Of a stretch of 12,057 nucleotides of DNA, positions 1-7,235 are shown one piece after another. The position numbers and the translations under genes are program-made. Below the pieces are notes generated by a model. It was given only the letters and a program-made list of their open reading frames with translations. It had not been told where the DNA came from and searched no databases. Within the stretch, counting starts at the first letter, position 1; every line of letters begins with the position of its first letter. This DNA comes from Gammaproteobacteria bacterium (GTDB lineage: Bacteria; Pseudomonadota; Gammaproteobacteria; Chromatiales; Chromatiaceae): assembly GCA_019136395.1 (NCBI GenBank), contig JAGVUH010000677.1, forward strand, positions 1-12,057, written 5' to 3'.

Positions 1-98
1 GGTGCGGCGCCGAAGGCGGTGGCGGCGCCGGAGAAAATCTTGGACTGGGTGGCGAGCTGGGTGTGGATCTCCAGCCCGATGACGGTTTCCCATGGCAT
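1..98 (-). CDS. gatB: GatB start (partial), Asp/Glu-tRNA amidotransferase subunit B
   Basis: Reading the minus strand from the ATG at 98 gives [20 protein letters not shown] followed by [12 protein letters not shown], and the frame then leaves the window. This is the highly conserved N-terminus of GatB, with the family hallmark VIGLEIHxQLxTxSKxFSG. GatB is the tRNA-binding/kinase subunit of GatCAB, which amidates Glu-tRNA(Gln) and/or Asp-tRNA(Asn) in the cytoplasm. A GAGG about 10-15 nt upstream of the ATG can serve as ribosome binding site. Only about 32 codons are visible. Odd point: gatC-gatA commonly precede gatB in one operon, but here the upstream side holds an oppositely oriented Uma2 gene, so gatA is not adjacent. 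Identification is confident from the motif; nothing can be said about the rest of the gene. Confidence 0.9.
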   Translation of the reverse strand, partial: MPWETVIGLEIHTQLATQSKIFSGAATAFGAA

Positions 99-221
99 GG
101 TGGCGTTGACCTCGTCTGCGGATTAGGGGGATTGTGGGCCGGCCGGGGCTCGTGGGCAAGCCGTGAAGCGAGCCGCGAATCGCGGGGATATCCTGGCGGC
201 CATGGCCGGTCCTGGCCTGTC

Positions 222-251
222 TTGCCAGGGACCCCGACGAACCGCTAGGAT
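222..251 (+). promoter_or_regulatory. Candidate sigma70 promoter for the Uma2 gene
   Basis: TTGCCA at 222-227 (5 of 6 to TTGACA) is followed after 18 bp by TAGGAT at 246-251 (4 of 6 to TATAAT), placing a transcript start near 258 and leaving a leader of about 40 nt before the ATG at 297. The -35 overlaps a small inverted repeat (CCTGGC 211-216 / GCCAGG 224-229). The remainder of the 198-bp gap between gatB and the Uma2 gene shows no gene, and I saw no convincing gatB promoter on the minus strand. Prediction from sequence only. Confidence 0.4.
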
Positions 252-296
252 CAGTCGCGACCTAGGTTACTGCCGCGCGCGCGGTCGGAGGGCAAT

Positions 297-860
297 ATGG
301 GCCAGGCCATGAGGAAGGTTGTGTATGGCGAGCTGGAGTATCTGGAAAGCGAGATCCAGGCCCCCTGCAAGCGGGAATTCGTCGCTGGGGAGGTCTATGC
401 CATGGCCGGGGCGACGGCGCGGCATAACCGTATCGCGGGCAATCTCTATGTCATGCTGGATGCCGCCACCCGTGGCACGCCCTGCGAGGTCTTCATGGCG
501 GACATGAAGGTCAGGGTCGAGGCCCACCGGGCCTTTTACTATCCGGATGTCCTGCTGGCCTGCGAGCCCGGTGACGACCAGCCCCTGTACCGCGGCCGTC
601 CCTGCCTCCTCGTCGAGGTTCTCTCGCCCTCCACCGCCGGCATCGATGAGCGGGAGAAGTGGCACCATTACCGGGATATCCCGACCCTGCGCCATTACCT
701 GCTCATCGACTCCGAGTCGCGCCAGGTCCGCCTGCGCACCCGGGCGGGGGCTGACTGGCTGGAGCAGACCCTGGCCGAAGGCGAGCGGATGACGCTGTCC
801 TGCGGCCCGGTGCGGCTGGAACTGGGGCTCGAAGAGATCTACGACCGCAGCGGTTTATAG
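297..860 (+). CDS. Uma2 family (DUF820) putative PD-(D/E)XK endonuclease
   Basis: A 187-residue protein with the Uma2/DUF820 layout. An N-terminal part contains RxExVxGEVYAMAGAT (about residues 26-40) and ARHNRIAGNL (41-50). The nuclease-like core has YYPDV (Asp84), then LLVEVLSPST (Glu107) and EKWHHY (Lys121), which match the spacing of the PD-(D/E)XK acidic pair and following lysine. Family members are predicted restriction-like nucleases; they are very abundant in cyanobacteria and also occur in phototrophic and environmental proteobacteria, and their cellular role is unknown. Length is typical (about 180-200 residues), so it appears intact. GGAGGG at 287-292 lies 4 nt before the ATG at 297 and decides the start over the in-frame ATG at 309. 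It is a single gene, divergent from gatB and convergent with the sensor kinase. Such genes often spread as lone accessory genes; no partner toxin, antitoxin or methylase is seen here. Confidence 0.85.
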   Translation: MGQAMRKVVYGELEYLESEIQAPCKREFVAGEVYAMAGATARHNRIAGNLYVMLDAATRGTPCEVFMADMKVRVEAHRAFYYPDVLLACEPGDDQPLYRGRPCLLVEVLSPSTAGIDEREKWHHYRDIPTLRHYLLIDSESRQVRLRTRAGADWLEQTLAEGERMTLSCGPVRLELGLEEIYDRSGL

Positions 861-866
861 GCCGCT

Positions 867-888
867 GCCGGGGTTGCCGTTCCCCGGC
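867..888. terminator. Hairpin between convergent Uma2 and kinase genes
   Basis: GCCGGGG (867-873) and CCCCGGC (882-888) form a perfect 7-bp stem with an 8-nt loop. It sits in the 49-bp gap between the Uma2 stop (860) and the kinase stop (910), where a shared bidirectional terminator would be expected. There is no T-tract on either side, so classical intrinsic termination is not well supported. Confidence 0.3.
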
Positions 889-909
889 TCGCTGGGGATG
901 GGCCTGGCT

Positions 910-3900
910 TCACCTGGGTGCTTGTCCACCCGGGGGATCGCCGATCCAGGAGGCGAGCTTGGCCGCGATCAGGTCCAGGTCGATGGGCTTGGTCAGGATG
1001 TCGTCAACTCCCGCCGCCAGGGCCGCCTGCCGCTGTTCGGGAAGCACGCCGGCGGTCAGGGCGATGATCGGCAGGGAGACCAGACCCAGTTCCTCGCGGA
1101 TTTTGCGGGTGGCGGTAAAGCCGTCCATGACCGGCATTTGCAGGTCCATCAGCACCAGATCGCAGCCCGTGGGGTGCGCCCGCAGAAAGTCGAGGGCCTC
1201 GGCGCCGTCCTGGGCCTGAATCACCCGCGCCCCTTCAAAGTTGAGGGCCTGGGTCATGACGTCGCGATGCTCGGCGCAGTCGTCGGTGACGAGGAAGCGC
1301 AGGCCCGTCAGGTGGGGTCTGGCCCCCATGCCGAGGGGCGAGCCGCGGCTGAAGGCGGTCGCGGTGGTTTCCGGACGTTCGAGGGGGAGGTCGAACCAGA
1401 AGGCACTCCCTTTGCCCAGTTCGCTGGTGGCCCCGATGCGTCCCCCCATCAGTTCTACCAGGCGCTTACAGATGGCCAGGCCCAAACCGGAACCCCTGAA
1501 ACGCCGGGTATCGCCCACCTCGCCCTGGGTGAAAGGGGTGAAGAGGTCGTCAAGGGTCTCGGGGGCGATGCCAATGCCGGTATCCTGGACCACGAAGCGC
1601 AGGCGCGTCTCCCTCGGGGTGGTCGTCAGGACTTGGCAGCGGACCCTAATCGTGCCCCGCGCGGAAAACTTGATGGCATTCCCGATCAGGTTGGTCAGGA
1701 CCTGTTCCAGCCGCAAGCCGTCTCCCTTCAGCATCCCCAGGGGAGGAACGGGTAGCTCAACAACCAGGTCAAGCCCTTCGGCCCGCGCCAGGCTGGTGAA
1801 AAGGTCGCGGAGTTTGGCGAGCAGTTGCTCCAGATTGAAGTCTTGGGCTTCGATCCGTAATTGGCCCGCTTCGATCTTGGCGAGATCGAGAATGTCGTTG
1901 ATGATCCCCATCAGGGATTGCCCCGCCTCCTGAATCCGTCCCAGCATGTTGCGCTGGTGATGGCTCAGGGGTTCGCGGTTGATCATCTGGGCCAGGCCCA
2001 GGATGGAATAGAGCGGGGTGCGGATCTCGTGGCTCATGCGGGCCAGGAACTCCGTCTTGGCCGCGTTGGCCTGCTCGGCGAGGAGGCGCGCCTGGCGCAT
2101 TTCGGCCTCATGGCGCTTCTGGTGACTGATATCCCGGGTGATGCCGAGGATCTCGATAAAGGTGCCATCCCTTCTCGTCAGGGTGCTTGCCACCACCTCG
2201 GTCCAGACGGTGGAGCCGTTCTTATGCCACTGTTCGAGTTCCATCCGCATGCCGTCAGGCACAGTTCCGTGCTGGTACTGGTCGATGAACCCGGCAAATC
2301 GCGCTGACACCAGGGCGAGGGAAGCGGGGGTGAAGATCGCCTCCCAGGACTGTGACAGGACCTCGGCCGGGGTATAGCCCCGGAGTATCTCCACGGACGG
2401 GCTGACATAGGTGAATCCGCCGGTCAGATCCATCGTCCAGATGACGTCGGAGGCATTCTCGGCGATCAAGCGATGCCGCTCCTCGCTGAGGCGCAGACGT
2501 TCCTCCGTCTCCTTGCGCCAGCTAATGTCCTCGTGGGTCCCCGAGATCCGCAAGGGCCGTCCCTGGTCATCGTGGTTGACCACCCGGCCGCGGTTGAGGA
2601 TCCAGCGGTAACCGCCGTCCGCGGCACGCAGGCGAAATTCGATTTCCAGAACAGGGATCTGTCCATTCAGATGCTCGCGCAGCGAGCGACCGGCGGCATC
2701 CAGGTCTTCCGGGTGCATCAGGCGGTGGCAGGTCTCCTCGGTCCCATCATCGATGTCTGCCTGTCGATAGCCGAGCATTTCCGCCCAATACTCGTTGCGT
2801 TTGATCCGGCCCGAGACCAGGTCCCAGTCCCAGGTGCCTAGCCGGGCACCTTCCAGGACGAACTTGAGGCTTTGCTCGCTCTCCCGCAGGGCCGTGATGG
2901 CGGCCTGCAATTCCGTGGTGCGAGCCAGCACCCGCTGTTCCAGGTCGGCGCTGAGTTCCCGCAGGCGTTGTTCGCTGGCCCGGAGTCGGGTCTCCGCCTC
3001 CCGCTTCCGGGTGATGTCGCGCGCCACGACGACCGCGCCGGTGATCAGGCCCCGGTCGTCATGGACGGGGGCGTAACTGTAACTGCCGATCCATTCCTCG
3101 CCGGTATCCGTGCGCCGCAGGCGGTATTCCTGACAAGTGGCTCCCTGGCCCCGAAGTGCCCTGGAAACGGGCCACTGATCGACGGACAGGCGGGTGCCAT
3201 CCGGCGTGAAGACTTCAATCAGGGCGGGGTAATCCCAGAGGAATTGGCTCATTGCCGACCGGCTGGGGAATCGGTGAAGGCGGGCGGCGGCCTCGTTAAA
3301 AAAGGGAAAGTTTCCCTGGGGATCGGCGATGAAGAGGGCGTCGTTCACGCTGGCGAGGATGGCCTCGAGATTGGCCTTGATGGCCAGTAATTCCTCCTCG
3401 GTCCGCCGGTGCCTGGCGATCTCCTCTTCCAGGGCGGCCGTGCGCTTCCTGACGCGCCGCTCCAGGCTGGCGGTGAGTTCCTGGATCTGGTGTTCCGCCT
3501 GTTTTTGTTCGGTGATGTCCTCGATCAGCGTGAGATTCCGGGTGGGCTCACCTCCTTCGGCCGCCACTCTGGAACTGGTCATCTTGACCCAGACGACCGT
3601 GCCATCGGGGCGAAGGTAACGTTTATCCGCTTTATATACGTCAATCTCGCCGGCATTGAGCCGAGCGGCACCCAGCAGGTTGGCCGCGAGGTCCTCGGGG
3701 TGGGTGATGCTCATCCAGTCGCGCCCCTCCAACTCGGCGATGGAGCGGCCGACGATGGTGGCAAAGCAGGGGTTGGCCCTGAGGATGAGCCCCGTGGCGG
3801 GACTGACCAGGAGAATACCGATCGGGGCCTGATCAAACAGGAGGCGAAATCTGGTCTCCCGCCGGCGATCAGGCGGGCGATCAAGCTGGCGATCGGGGCC

Positions 3901-3969
3901 GTGATCGAGTGAGGGAGCGCCCGGGGGATGAGGTGGTTCAGGGGTCGGGGGTAGCGGGGAGGCGGTCAT
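910..3969 (-). CDS. Hybrid sensor histidine kinase with four PAS domains and a receiver domain
   Basis: A 1019-residue multidomain signalling protein (numbering from the ATG at 3969). In order: a Pro-rich N-terminus; PAS1 about 40-155; a signalling helix; PAS2 196-321; a second coiled helix; PAS3 368-486; PAS4 495-617; HisKA about 637-703 with FLARMSHEIRTPL (phospho-acceptor His647); HATPase_c about 748-863 with N-box NLIGNAIKFS, G1 DTGIGIA and G2 GSGLGLAI; and a C-terminal receiver 889-1008 with VLMDLQMPVMDG (phospho-acceptor Asp942) and conserved Lys994 in ILTKPID. Three of the four PAS units end in a PAC-like EDIT/RDIT/RDIS motif and the fourth in EDIS. No transmembrane segment or signal peptide is seen, so it is probably cytoplasmic and senses an internal cue (redox, ligand or light cannot be told apart). 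No Hpt domain is fused and no response regulator is adjacent, so the phosphorelay partner lies elsewhere. Start: the frame continues to a TTG at 4020, but the ATG at 3969 is preferred; neither has a clear Shine-Dalgarno. Confidence 0.93.
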   Translation of the reverse strand: MTASPLPPTPEPPHPPGAPSLDHGPDRQLDRPPDRRRETRFRLLFDQAPIGILLVSPATGLILRANPCFATIVGRSIAELEGRDWMSITHPEDLAANLLGAARLNAGEIDVYKADKRYLRPDGTVVWVKMTSSRVAAEGGEPTRNLTLIEDITEQKQAEHQIQELTASLERRVRKRTAALEEEIARHRRTEEELLAIKANLEAILASVNDALFIADPQGNFPFFNEAAARLHRFPSRSAMSQFLWDYPALIEVFTPDGTRLSVDQWPVSRALRGQGATCQEYRLRRTDTGEEWIGSYSYAPVHDDRGLITGAVVVARDITRKREAETRLRASEQRLRELSADLEQRVLARTTELQAAITALRESEQSLKFVLEGARLGTWDWDLVSGRIKRNEYWAEMLGYRQADIDDGTEETCHRLMHPEDLDAAGRSLREHLNGQIPVLEIEFRLRAADGGYRWILNRGRVVNHDDQGRPLRISGTHEDISWRKETEERLRLSEERHRLIAENASDVIWTMDLTGGFTYVSPSVEILRGYTPAEVLSQSWEAIFTPASLALVSARFAGFIDQYQHGTVPDGMRMELEQWHKNGSTVWTEVVASTLTRRDGTFIEILGITRDISHQKRHEAEMRQARLLAEQANAAKTEFLARMSHEIRTPLYSILGLAQMINREPLSHHQRNMLGRIQEAGQSLMGIINDILDLAKIEAGQLRIEAQDFNLEQLLAKLRDLFTSLARAEGLDLVVELPVPPLGMLKGDGLRLEQVLTNLIGNAIKFSARGTIRVRCQVLTTTPRETRLRFVVQDTGIGIAPETLDDLFTPFTQGEVGDTRRFRGSGLGLAICKRLVELMGGRIGATSELGKGSAFWFDLPLERPETTATAFSRGSPLGMGARPHLTGLRFLVTDDCAEHRDVMTQALNFEGARVIQAQDGAEALDFLRAHPTGCDLVLMDLQMPVMDGFTATRKIREELGLVSLPIIALTAGVLPEQRQAALAAGVDDILTKPIDLDLIAAKLASWIGDPPGGQAPR

Positions 3970-4019
3970 GAGGGGGCAAGCGGTGGTCCAAGGACGGGCG
4001 GCGCGGGAAATGATCGGCA

Positions 4020-4028
4020 AGATTACCA
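4020..4028 (-). promoter_or_regulatory. Weak extended -10 element upstream of the kinase gene
   Basis: On the minus strand TGGTAATCT fits the extended -10 form TGn-TAnnnT, about 50 nt ahead of the ATG at 3969. No convincing -35 is seen. If used, the transcript would begin near 4013, inside the longer TTG-start reading frame, which favours the ATG start. Low confidence. Confidence 0.2.
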
Positions 4029-4072
4029 GCCTGGGGCGGGATCGTCCTCCCTGGCCAGGGCATGAGGGTTTT

Positions 4073-4081
4073 TGCTAAGAT
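4073..4081 (+). promoter_or_regulatory. Extended -10 promoter for the ybgC-tol-pal operon
   Basis: TGCTAAGAT is a good extended -10 (TGn plus TAAGAT) with no recognisable -35, as is usual for that class. It would start the transcript near 4088, about 30 nt ahead of the preferred ybgC start. It lies inside the longest possible ybgC frame (ATG at 4062), which argues against that start. The motif with its flank, TGCTAAGATAC, is nearly identical to the element ahead of lapB (TGCTATGATAC at 11894-11904). Confidence 0.45.
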
Positions 4082-4118
4082 ACGGCTCCCGCCAATTTTC
4101 CCCAGTTGCGTCAAATCC

Positions 4119-4547
4119 TTGTCAAATCAAGAACAAAGCAGGCCGTTTCTGCTCAGGGTGCGTGTTTACTACGAGGACACCGACGCCCTGGGCGTCGCCT
4201 ACCATGCCACTTACCTCAAGTTCATGGAGCGTGCCCGCACCGAGTGGTTGCGCGGTCTGGGTTACGAACAGCACAGCCTGCGCGATCGCCATGGCCTGGG
4301 ATTCATCGTCCGCTCCCTCAGCCTGGACTACCTCAAGGGTGCCCGCCTGGATGACCTGCTGGAAGTGAGCGTGGCCCTCACCCGCCGCCGGGGCGCCAGC
4401 CTGGACTTCGAGCAGGAGCTGCGGCGCGTCAGCGATGGCGCCCTTTGCTGTCGTGGCCTGGTCAAGATTGCCTGCGTGGCGGCTGACACGCTCAAGCCCA
4501 GCCCCCTGCCCCACCGATTGCTGGCGGAGATCGCCGATGTACGCTGA
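4119..4547 (+). CDS. ybgC: YbgC, acyl-CoA thioesterase of the Tol-Pal cluster
   Basis: A 142-residue hotdog-fold thioesterase. The family signature VRVYYEDTDALGVAYHATYL lies near the N-terminus and carries the catalytic Asp region; it is followed by FMERARTEWLR, GLGFIVRSLSLDY and ARLDDLLEVSV, all as in E. coli YbgC. YbgC hydrolyses short-chain or acyl-ACP-linked thioesters in the cytoplasm, and its gene heads the tol-pal operon in most gammaproteobacteria. The start is uncertain. The TTG at 4119 gives the usual 10-15 residues before VRVYYEDTD but has no visible Shine-Dalgarno. An ATG at 4062 would add 19 atypical residues and includes the putative promoter; a GTG at 4158 would cut into the signature. 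The 3' end overlaps tolQ by 11 bp, implying translational coupling. Confidence 0.92.
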   Translation: MSNQEQSRPFLLRVRVYYEDTDALGVAYHATYLKFMERARTEWLRGLGYEQHSLRDRHGLGFIVRSLSLDYLKGARLDDLLEVSVALTRRRGASLDFEQELRRVSDGALCCRGLVKIACVAADTLKPSPLPHRLLAEIADVR

Positions 4548-5211
4548 GATTTCCCTCCTGGACCTGGTCCTCCATGCCAGTTTTGTCGTGCAACTGGTGC
4601 TGGCGGTGCTGGTGCTGGCCTCGGTCCTGTCCTGGACCCTGATCTTCGAGCGCTCCCGCGTCCTGCGCAAGGCGGGGCGGGCGGCGGATGACTTCGAGCG
4701 GCGCTTCTGGTCCGGCGGCGACCTCAGCGCCCTCTACCGCGACCTGGGCCAGAGCTCGAAGTCGCTCACCGGCCTGGCCGCCATCTTCCGTTCCGGTTTC
4801 AAGGAGTTCGTCCGCCTGCGCAAGGGCGAGGACCTGGACCCCATGGCGGTGATCCAGGGCGTCGAACGCTCCATGCGCGTCGCCCTGAGCCGGGAGATGG
4901 ACCGGCTGGAGGCCAACCTCTCCTTCCTCGCCACCGTCGGCTCCACCAGCCCCTACATCGGTCTCTTCGGGACCGTCTGGGGCATCATGCACTCCTTCCA
5001 CGCCCTGGGTAACGTCAAGCAGGCGACCCTGGCCCTGGTGGCCCCCGGCATCTCCGAGGCCCTGGTGGCGACCGCCATCGGCCTCTTCGCCGCCATCCCG
5101 GCGGTCATCGCCTACAACCGCTTCGCCGATCGGGCGGAACGGCTCAACAACCGCTACGAGGAATTCATGGAGGAATTCTCGACCCTGCTCCAGCGCCAGG
5201 GCCGGGGCTGA
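4537..5211 (+). CDS. tolQ: TolQ, Tol-Pal motor subunit
   Basis: A 224-residue inner-membrane protein of the TolQ/ExbB/MotA family; E. coli TolQ has 230. Three membrane segments can be seen: about residues 13-37, 130-152 and 168-194. TM2 contains the family signature TVGSTSPYIGLFGTVWGIM, and TM3 contains SEALVATAIGLFAAIPAVIA; Thr146 and Thr179 correspond to the pore threonines of E. coli TolQ. With TolR it forms the proton channel that energises TolA and keeps the outer membrane attached during cell constriction. The ATG at 4537 is chosen because GCGGAGA stands 6 nt upstream and the N-terminus MYAEISLLDLVL is typical. An upstream in-frame ATG at 4435 lies inside ybgC. It overlaps ybgC by 11 bp, and tolR follows 39 nt later. 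Confidence 0.97.
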   Translation: MYAEISLLDLVLHASFVVQLVLAVLVLASVLSWTLIFERSRVLRKAGRAADDFERRFWSGGDLSALYRDLGQSSKSLTGLAAIFRSGFKEFVRLRKGEDLDPMAVIQGVERSMRVALSREMDRLEANLSFLATVGSTSPYIGLFGTVWGIMHSFHALGNVKQATLALVAPGISEALVATAIGLFAAIPAVIAYNRFADRAERLNNRYEEFMEEFSTLLQRQGRG

Positions 5212-5250
5212 GTCCGTGAGAATGCCAGCCATGCCGCGGGAGCGCCGCCC

Positions 5251-5685
<435 letters not shown>

Positions 5686-5727
5686 TCAGGTCCGGGGCTC
5701 GCGGGCCCCCGCCGCCGTCCCCCCTTC

Positions 5728-5787
5728 ATGAACCTCCCCCGCCATCATTGCCCTCCGGCCATGAACACCCCGTTCCCCCGGCCCTGA
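5728..5787 (+). other. Short upstream ORF ending one base before tolA
   Basis: Within the 103-bp tolR-tolA gap an ATG at 5728 opens 19 codons (MNLPRHHCPPAMNTPFPRP), with a second in-frame ATG at 5761. The TGA at 5785-5787 is one base before the tolA ATG at 5789. The gap is C-rich with no Shine-Dalgarno for either the short ORF or tolA, and contains a small GGGGC/GCCCC hairpin (5694-5709). Stop-restart translation of tolA from this ORF is possible. It may equally be chance, since the short ORF has no ribosome binding site of its own. I do not claim a functional peptide. Confidence 0.2.
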
Positions 5788-5788
5788 C

Positions 5789-7228
5789 ATGTGGCAAACG
5801 GCCCGCCATCATCCTGGCGCCTTGGTCGCCTCCCTCGCCCTGCACCTGATCCTCGGCGTCCTCGCCCTGACCGGGGCGGCCTGGCTGGATTGGGGACAGG
5901 AACAGGCCATCCGCCCCCAGGTCATCCAGGCCACCGTGGTCGACGTGGCGACCCTGGCGGCGGCCGCGGAACGTCAGGACCAGGCCCGCGCCGCTGAGCG
6001 GGAACGCCAGGCGACGGCGGAGGCCGCCGCTCAGGTCGAACGTGAACGCCAGGCGGTCGAAGCTGCGGCTCAAGCGGAGCGCGAGCGCCAGGCGGCGGAG
6101 GCCCTAGCCAGGGCCGAAGAGGCCCAGCGGCGGCAAGCGGAAGAAGCCCGTCAGTTGCTGGAGCAACGGCAACTCGCCGAACTGGAGGCGCAACGCCAAG
6201 CGGAGGCGGCGGCACGCCAAGCGGAAGAGGAGGCCCGTCAGGCGGCGGAAGAGGCCCGTCAGGCCGAGATGCACCGTCAGGCCGAGGTGCAACGTCAGGC
6301 CGAACGGCAACGCCAGGCGGAGGCCGAGGCCCGGCAGCGCGCGGAGCAGCAGCGCCAGGCAGAGGAACAGCGCCAGGTAGAGGAACGGCGCCAGGCAGAG
6401 GAACGGCGCCTTGCGGAGGAGCGACGCCAGGCCGAAGAGGCTGCCCGGCAGGCCGAACTCAGGCGTCAGGCCGAGGAACGGCGCTTGGCGGAGGAAAGGC
6501 TTCAGGCCGAACGGCAACGGCAAGCGGAGGCAGAGGCCCAACGTCAGGCCGAGGAATGGCGCCTGGCGGAGGAGCGGCGGCAGGCCGAACTTCAACGCCA
6601 GGCAGAGGAAGAGGCGGCCCGCCAGGCCGACGCACGCCGGGCGGAGGAAAGACGCGAGGCTGAACGGCAGCGGCAAGCGGAGGCGGAGGCCCAGCGTCTG
6701 GCCGAGGAACGGCGGCGCTCAGAGCAAGCGGAGCGCCAGGCCGAGGAAAAGCGCCGGGTGGAAGCGGAGCGTCAGGCTGAGTTGACCCGGCGCGAGGATG
6801 CGCGCCGCCAGGCCGAGGCGGAGCGCGTCGAGCAGGAGCGCCGCCGGGTGGCGGAACAGGCGGCCCTCCAGGCCGAGGAGCAGGCCCTGGCGGCGGCTTT
6901 GGCCGCTGAAGAGGCGGCTCAGGTCGAGCCGGCGGCCAGCGACATCCAGTTCTACGCCGCGGCCATCGACAGTCGCATCCGCGACACCTGGGTGCGACCC
7001 CTGGGTAGCGGCCGGCGGGATCTGTCCTGCACCATCGAGATCCAACTTCTGCCCAACGGGGACGTGGTGGCCGACAGCGTCCGGCTGGTCAGGTCCAGTG
7101 GCGATCCGGCCTATGACCGGTCCGTGGTCGCTGCCGTCTATAAGGCTTCACCCTTGCCGGTGCCCGCGGGTCCGCTGTTCGAACGTTTCCGTAAGCTCAG
7201 GCTAGAATTCAAACCCGGTAGCAGGTAA
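5789..7228 (+). CDS. tolA: TolA, periplasm-spanning Tol-Pal protein
   Basis: A 479-residue TolA, longer than E. coli TolA (421). Domain I is a membrane anchor at about residues 11-33 that keeps the SxxxH motif (Ser15, His19 in ASLALHLIL) through which TolA engages TolQR. Domain II, about 55-380, is an uninterrupted helical Arg/Gln/Ala/Glu repeat array (RQAEER-type units) spanning the periplasm. Domain III, about 384-479, contains SDIQFYAAAIDSRIRDTWVR, IQLLPNGDVV and SSGDPAYDRSVVAAV and binds TolB and Pal. Domain III has only one Cys, so the disulfide of E. coli TolA domain III is absent. The ATG at 5789 gives a normal N-terminus but has no Shine-Dalgarno. DNA of domain II is strongly repetitive, which may cause length variation between strains or assembly errors. 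Confidence 0.95.
   Translation: MWQTARHHPGALVASLALHLILGVLALTGAAWLDWGQEQAIRPQVIQATVVDVATLAAAAERQDQARAAERERQATAEAAAQVERERQAVEAAAQAERERQAAEALARAEEAQRRQAEEARQLLEQRQLAELEAQRQAEAAARQAEEEARQAAEEARQAEMHRQAEVQRQAERQRQAEAEARQRAEQQRQAEEQRQVEERRQAEERRLAEERRQAEEAARQAELRRQAEERRLAEERLQAERQRQAEAEAQRQAEEWRLAEERRQAELQRQAEEEAARQADARRAEERREAERQRQAEAEAQRLAEERRRSEQAERQAEEKRRVEAERQAELTRREDARRQAEAERVEQERRRVAEQAALQAEEQALAAALAAEEAAQVEPAASDIQFYAAAIDSRIRDTWVRPLGSGRRDLSCTIEIQLLPNGDVVADSVRLVRSSGDPAYDRSVVAAVYKASPLPVPAGPLFERFRKLRLEFKPGSR
6353..6442 (+). repeat. tolA: Tandem 18-bp repeats in tolA coiled-coil region
   Basis: Five consecutive 18-bp units begin at 6353, 6371, 6389, 6407 and 6425, each close to CGCCAGGCAGAGGAACGG and encoding RQAEEQ/RQVEER/RQAEER/RLAEER/RQAEEA. 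Units two and three differ at a single base. Looser copies continue through most of 6000-6900. A larger duplication is also visible: the stretch from about 6509 to 6560 recurs at about 6662-6713, 153 bp (51 codons) later, with few differences. Confidence 0.8.
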
Positions 7229-7235
7229 ATCCGGT

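Noticed and set aside
99..296. Search for a gatA remnant, tRNA or small gene in the gatB-Uma2 gap
   Set aside because: Only small inverted repeats (CCGCGA-A-TCGCGG at 173-185, CCTGGC/GCCAGG) and a candidate promoter are seen; no GatA C-terminus, tRNA cloverleaf or convincing small gene.
874..1755. Plus-strand 293-codon open frame opposite the sensor kinase
   Set aside because: It is antisense to the kinase and receiver-domain codons, with composition typical of GC-rich shadow frames and no recognisable domain.
3970..4020. TTG start at 4020 for the kinase
   Set aside because: No Shine-Dalgarno, unstructured extra 17 residues, and a candidate -10 lies at the same place; the ATG at 3969 is preferred, though not proven.
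6353..6442. Regular short repeats that could suggest a CRISPR array
   Set aside because: Units are 18 bp, contiguous, in frame and coding for TolA helix; there are no unique spacers or cas genes.
6104..6676. Minus-strand Leu/Phe-rich 190-codon frame looking like a membrane protein
   Set aside because: It is the reverse complement of the tolA RQAEER repeats, which forces a LALFLCLAPFL-like pattern.
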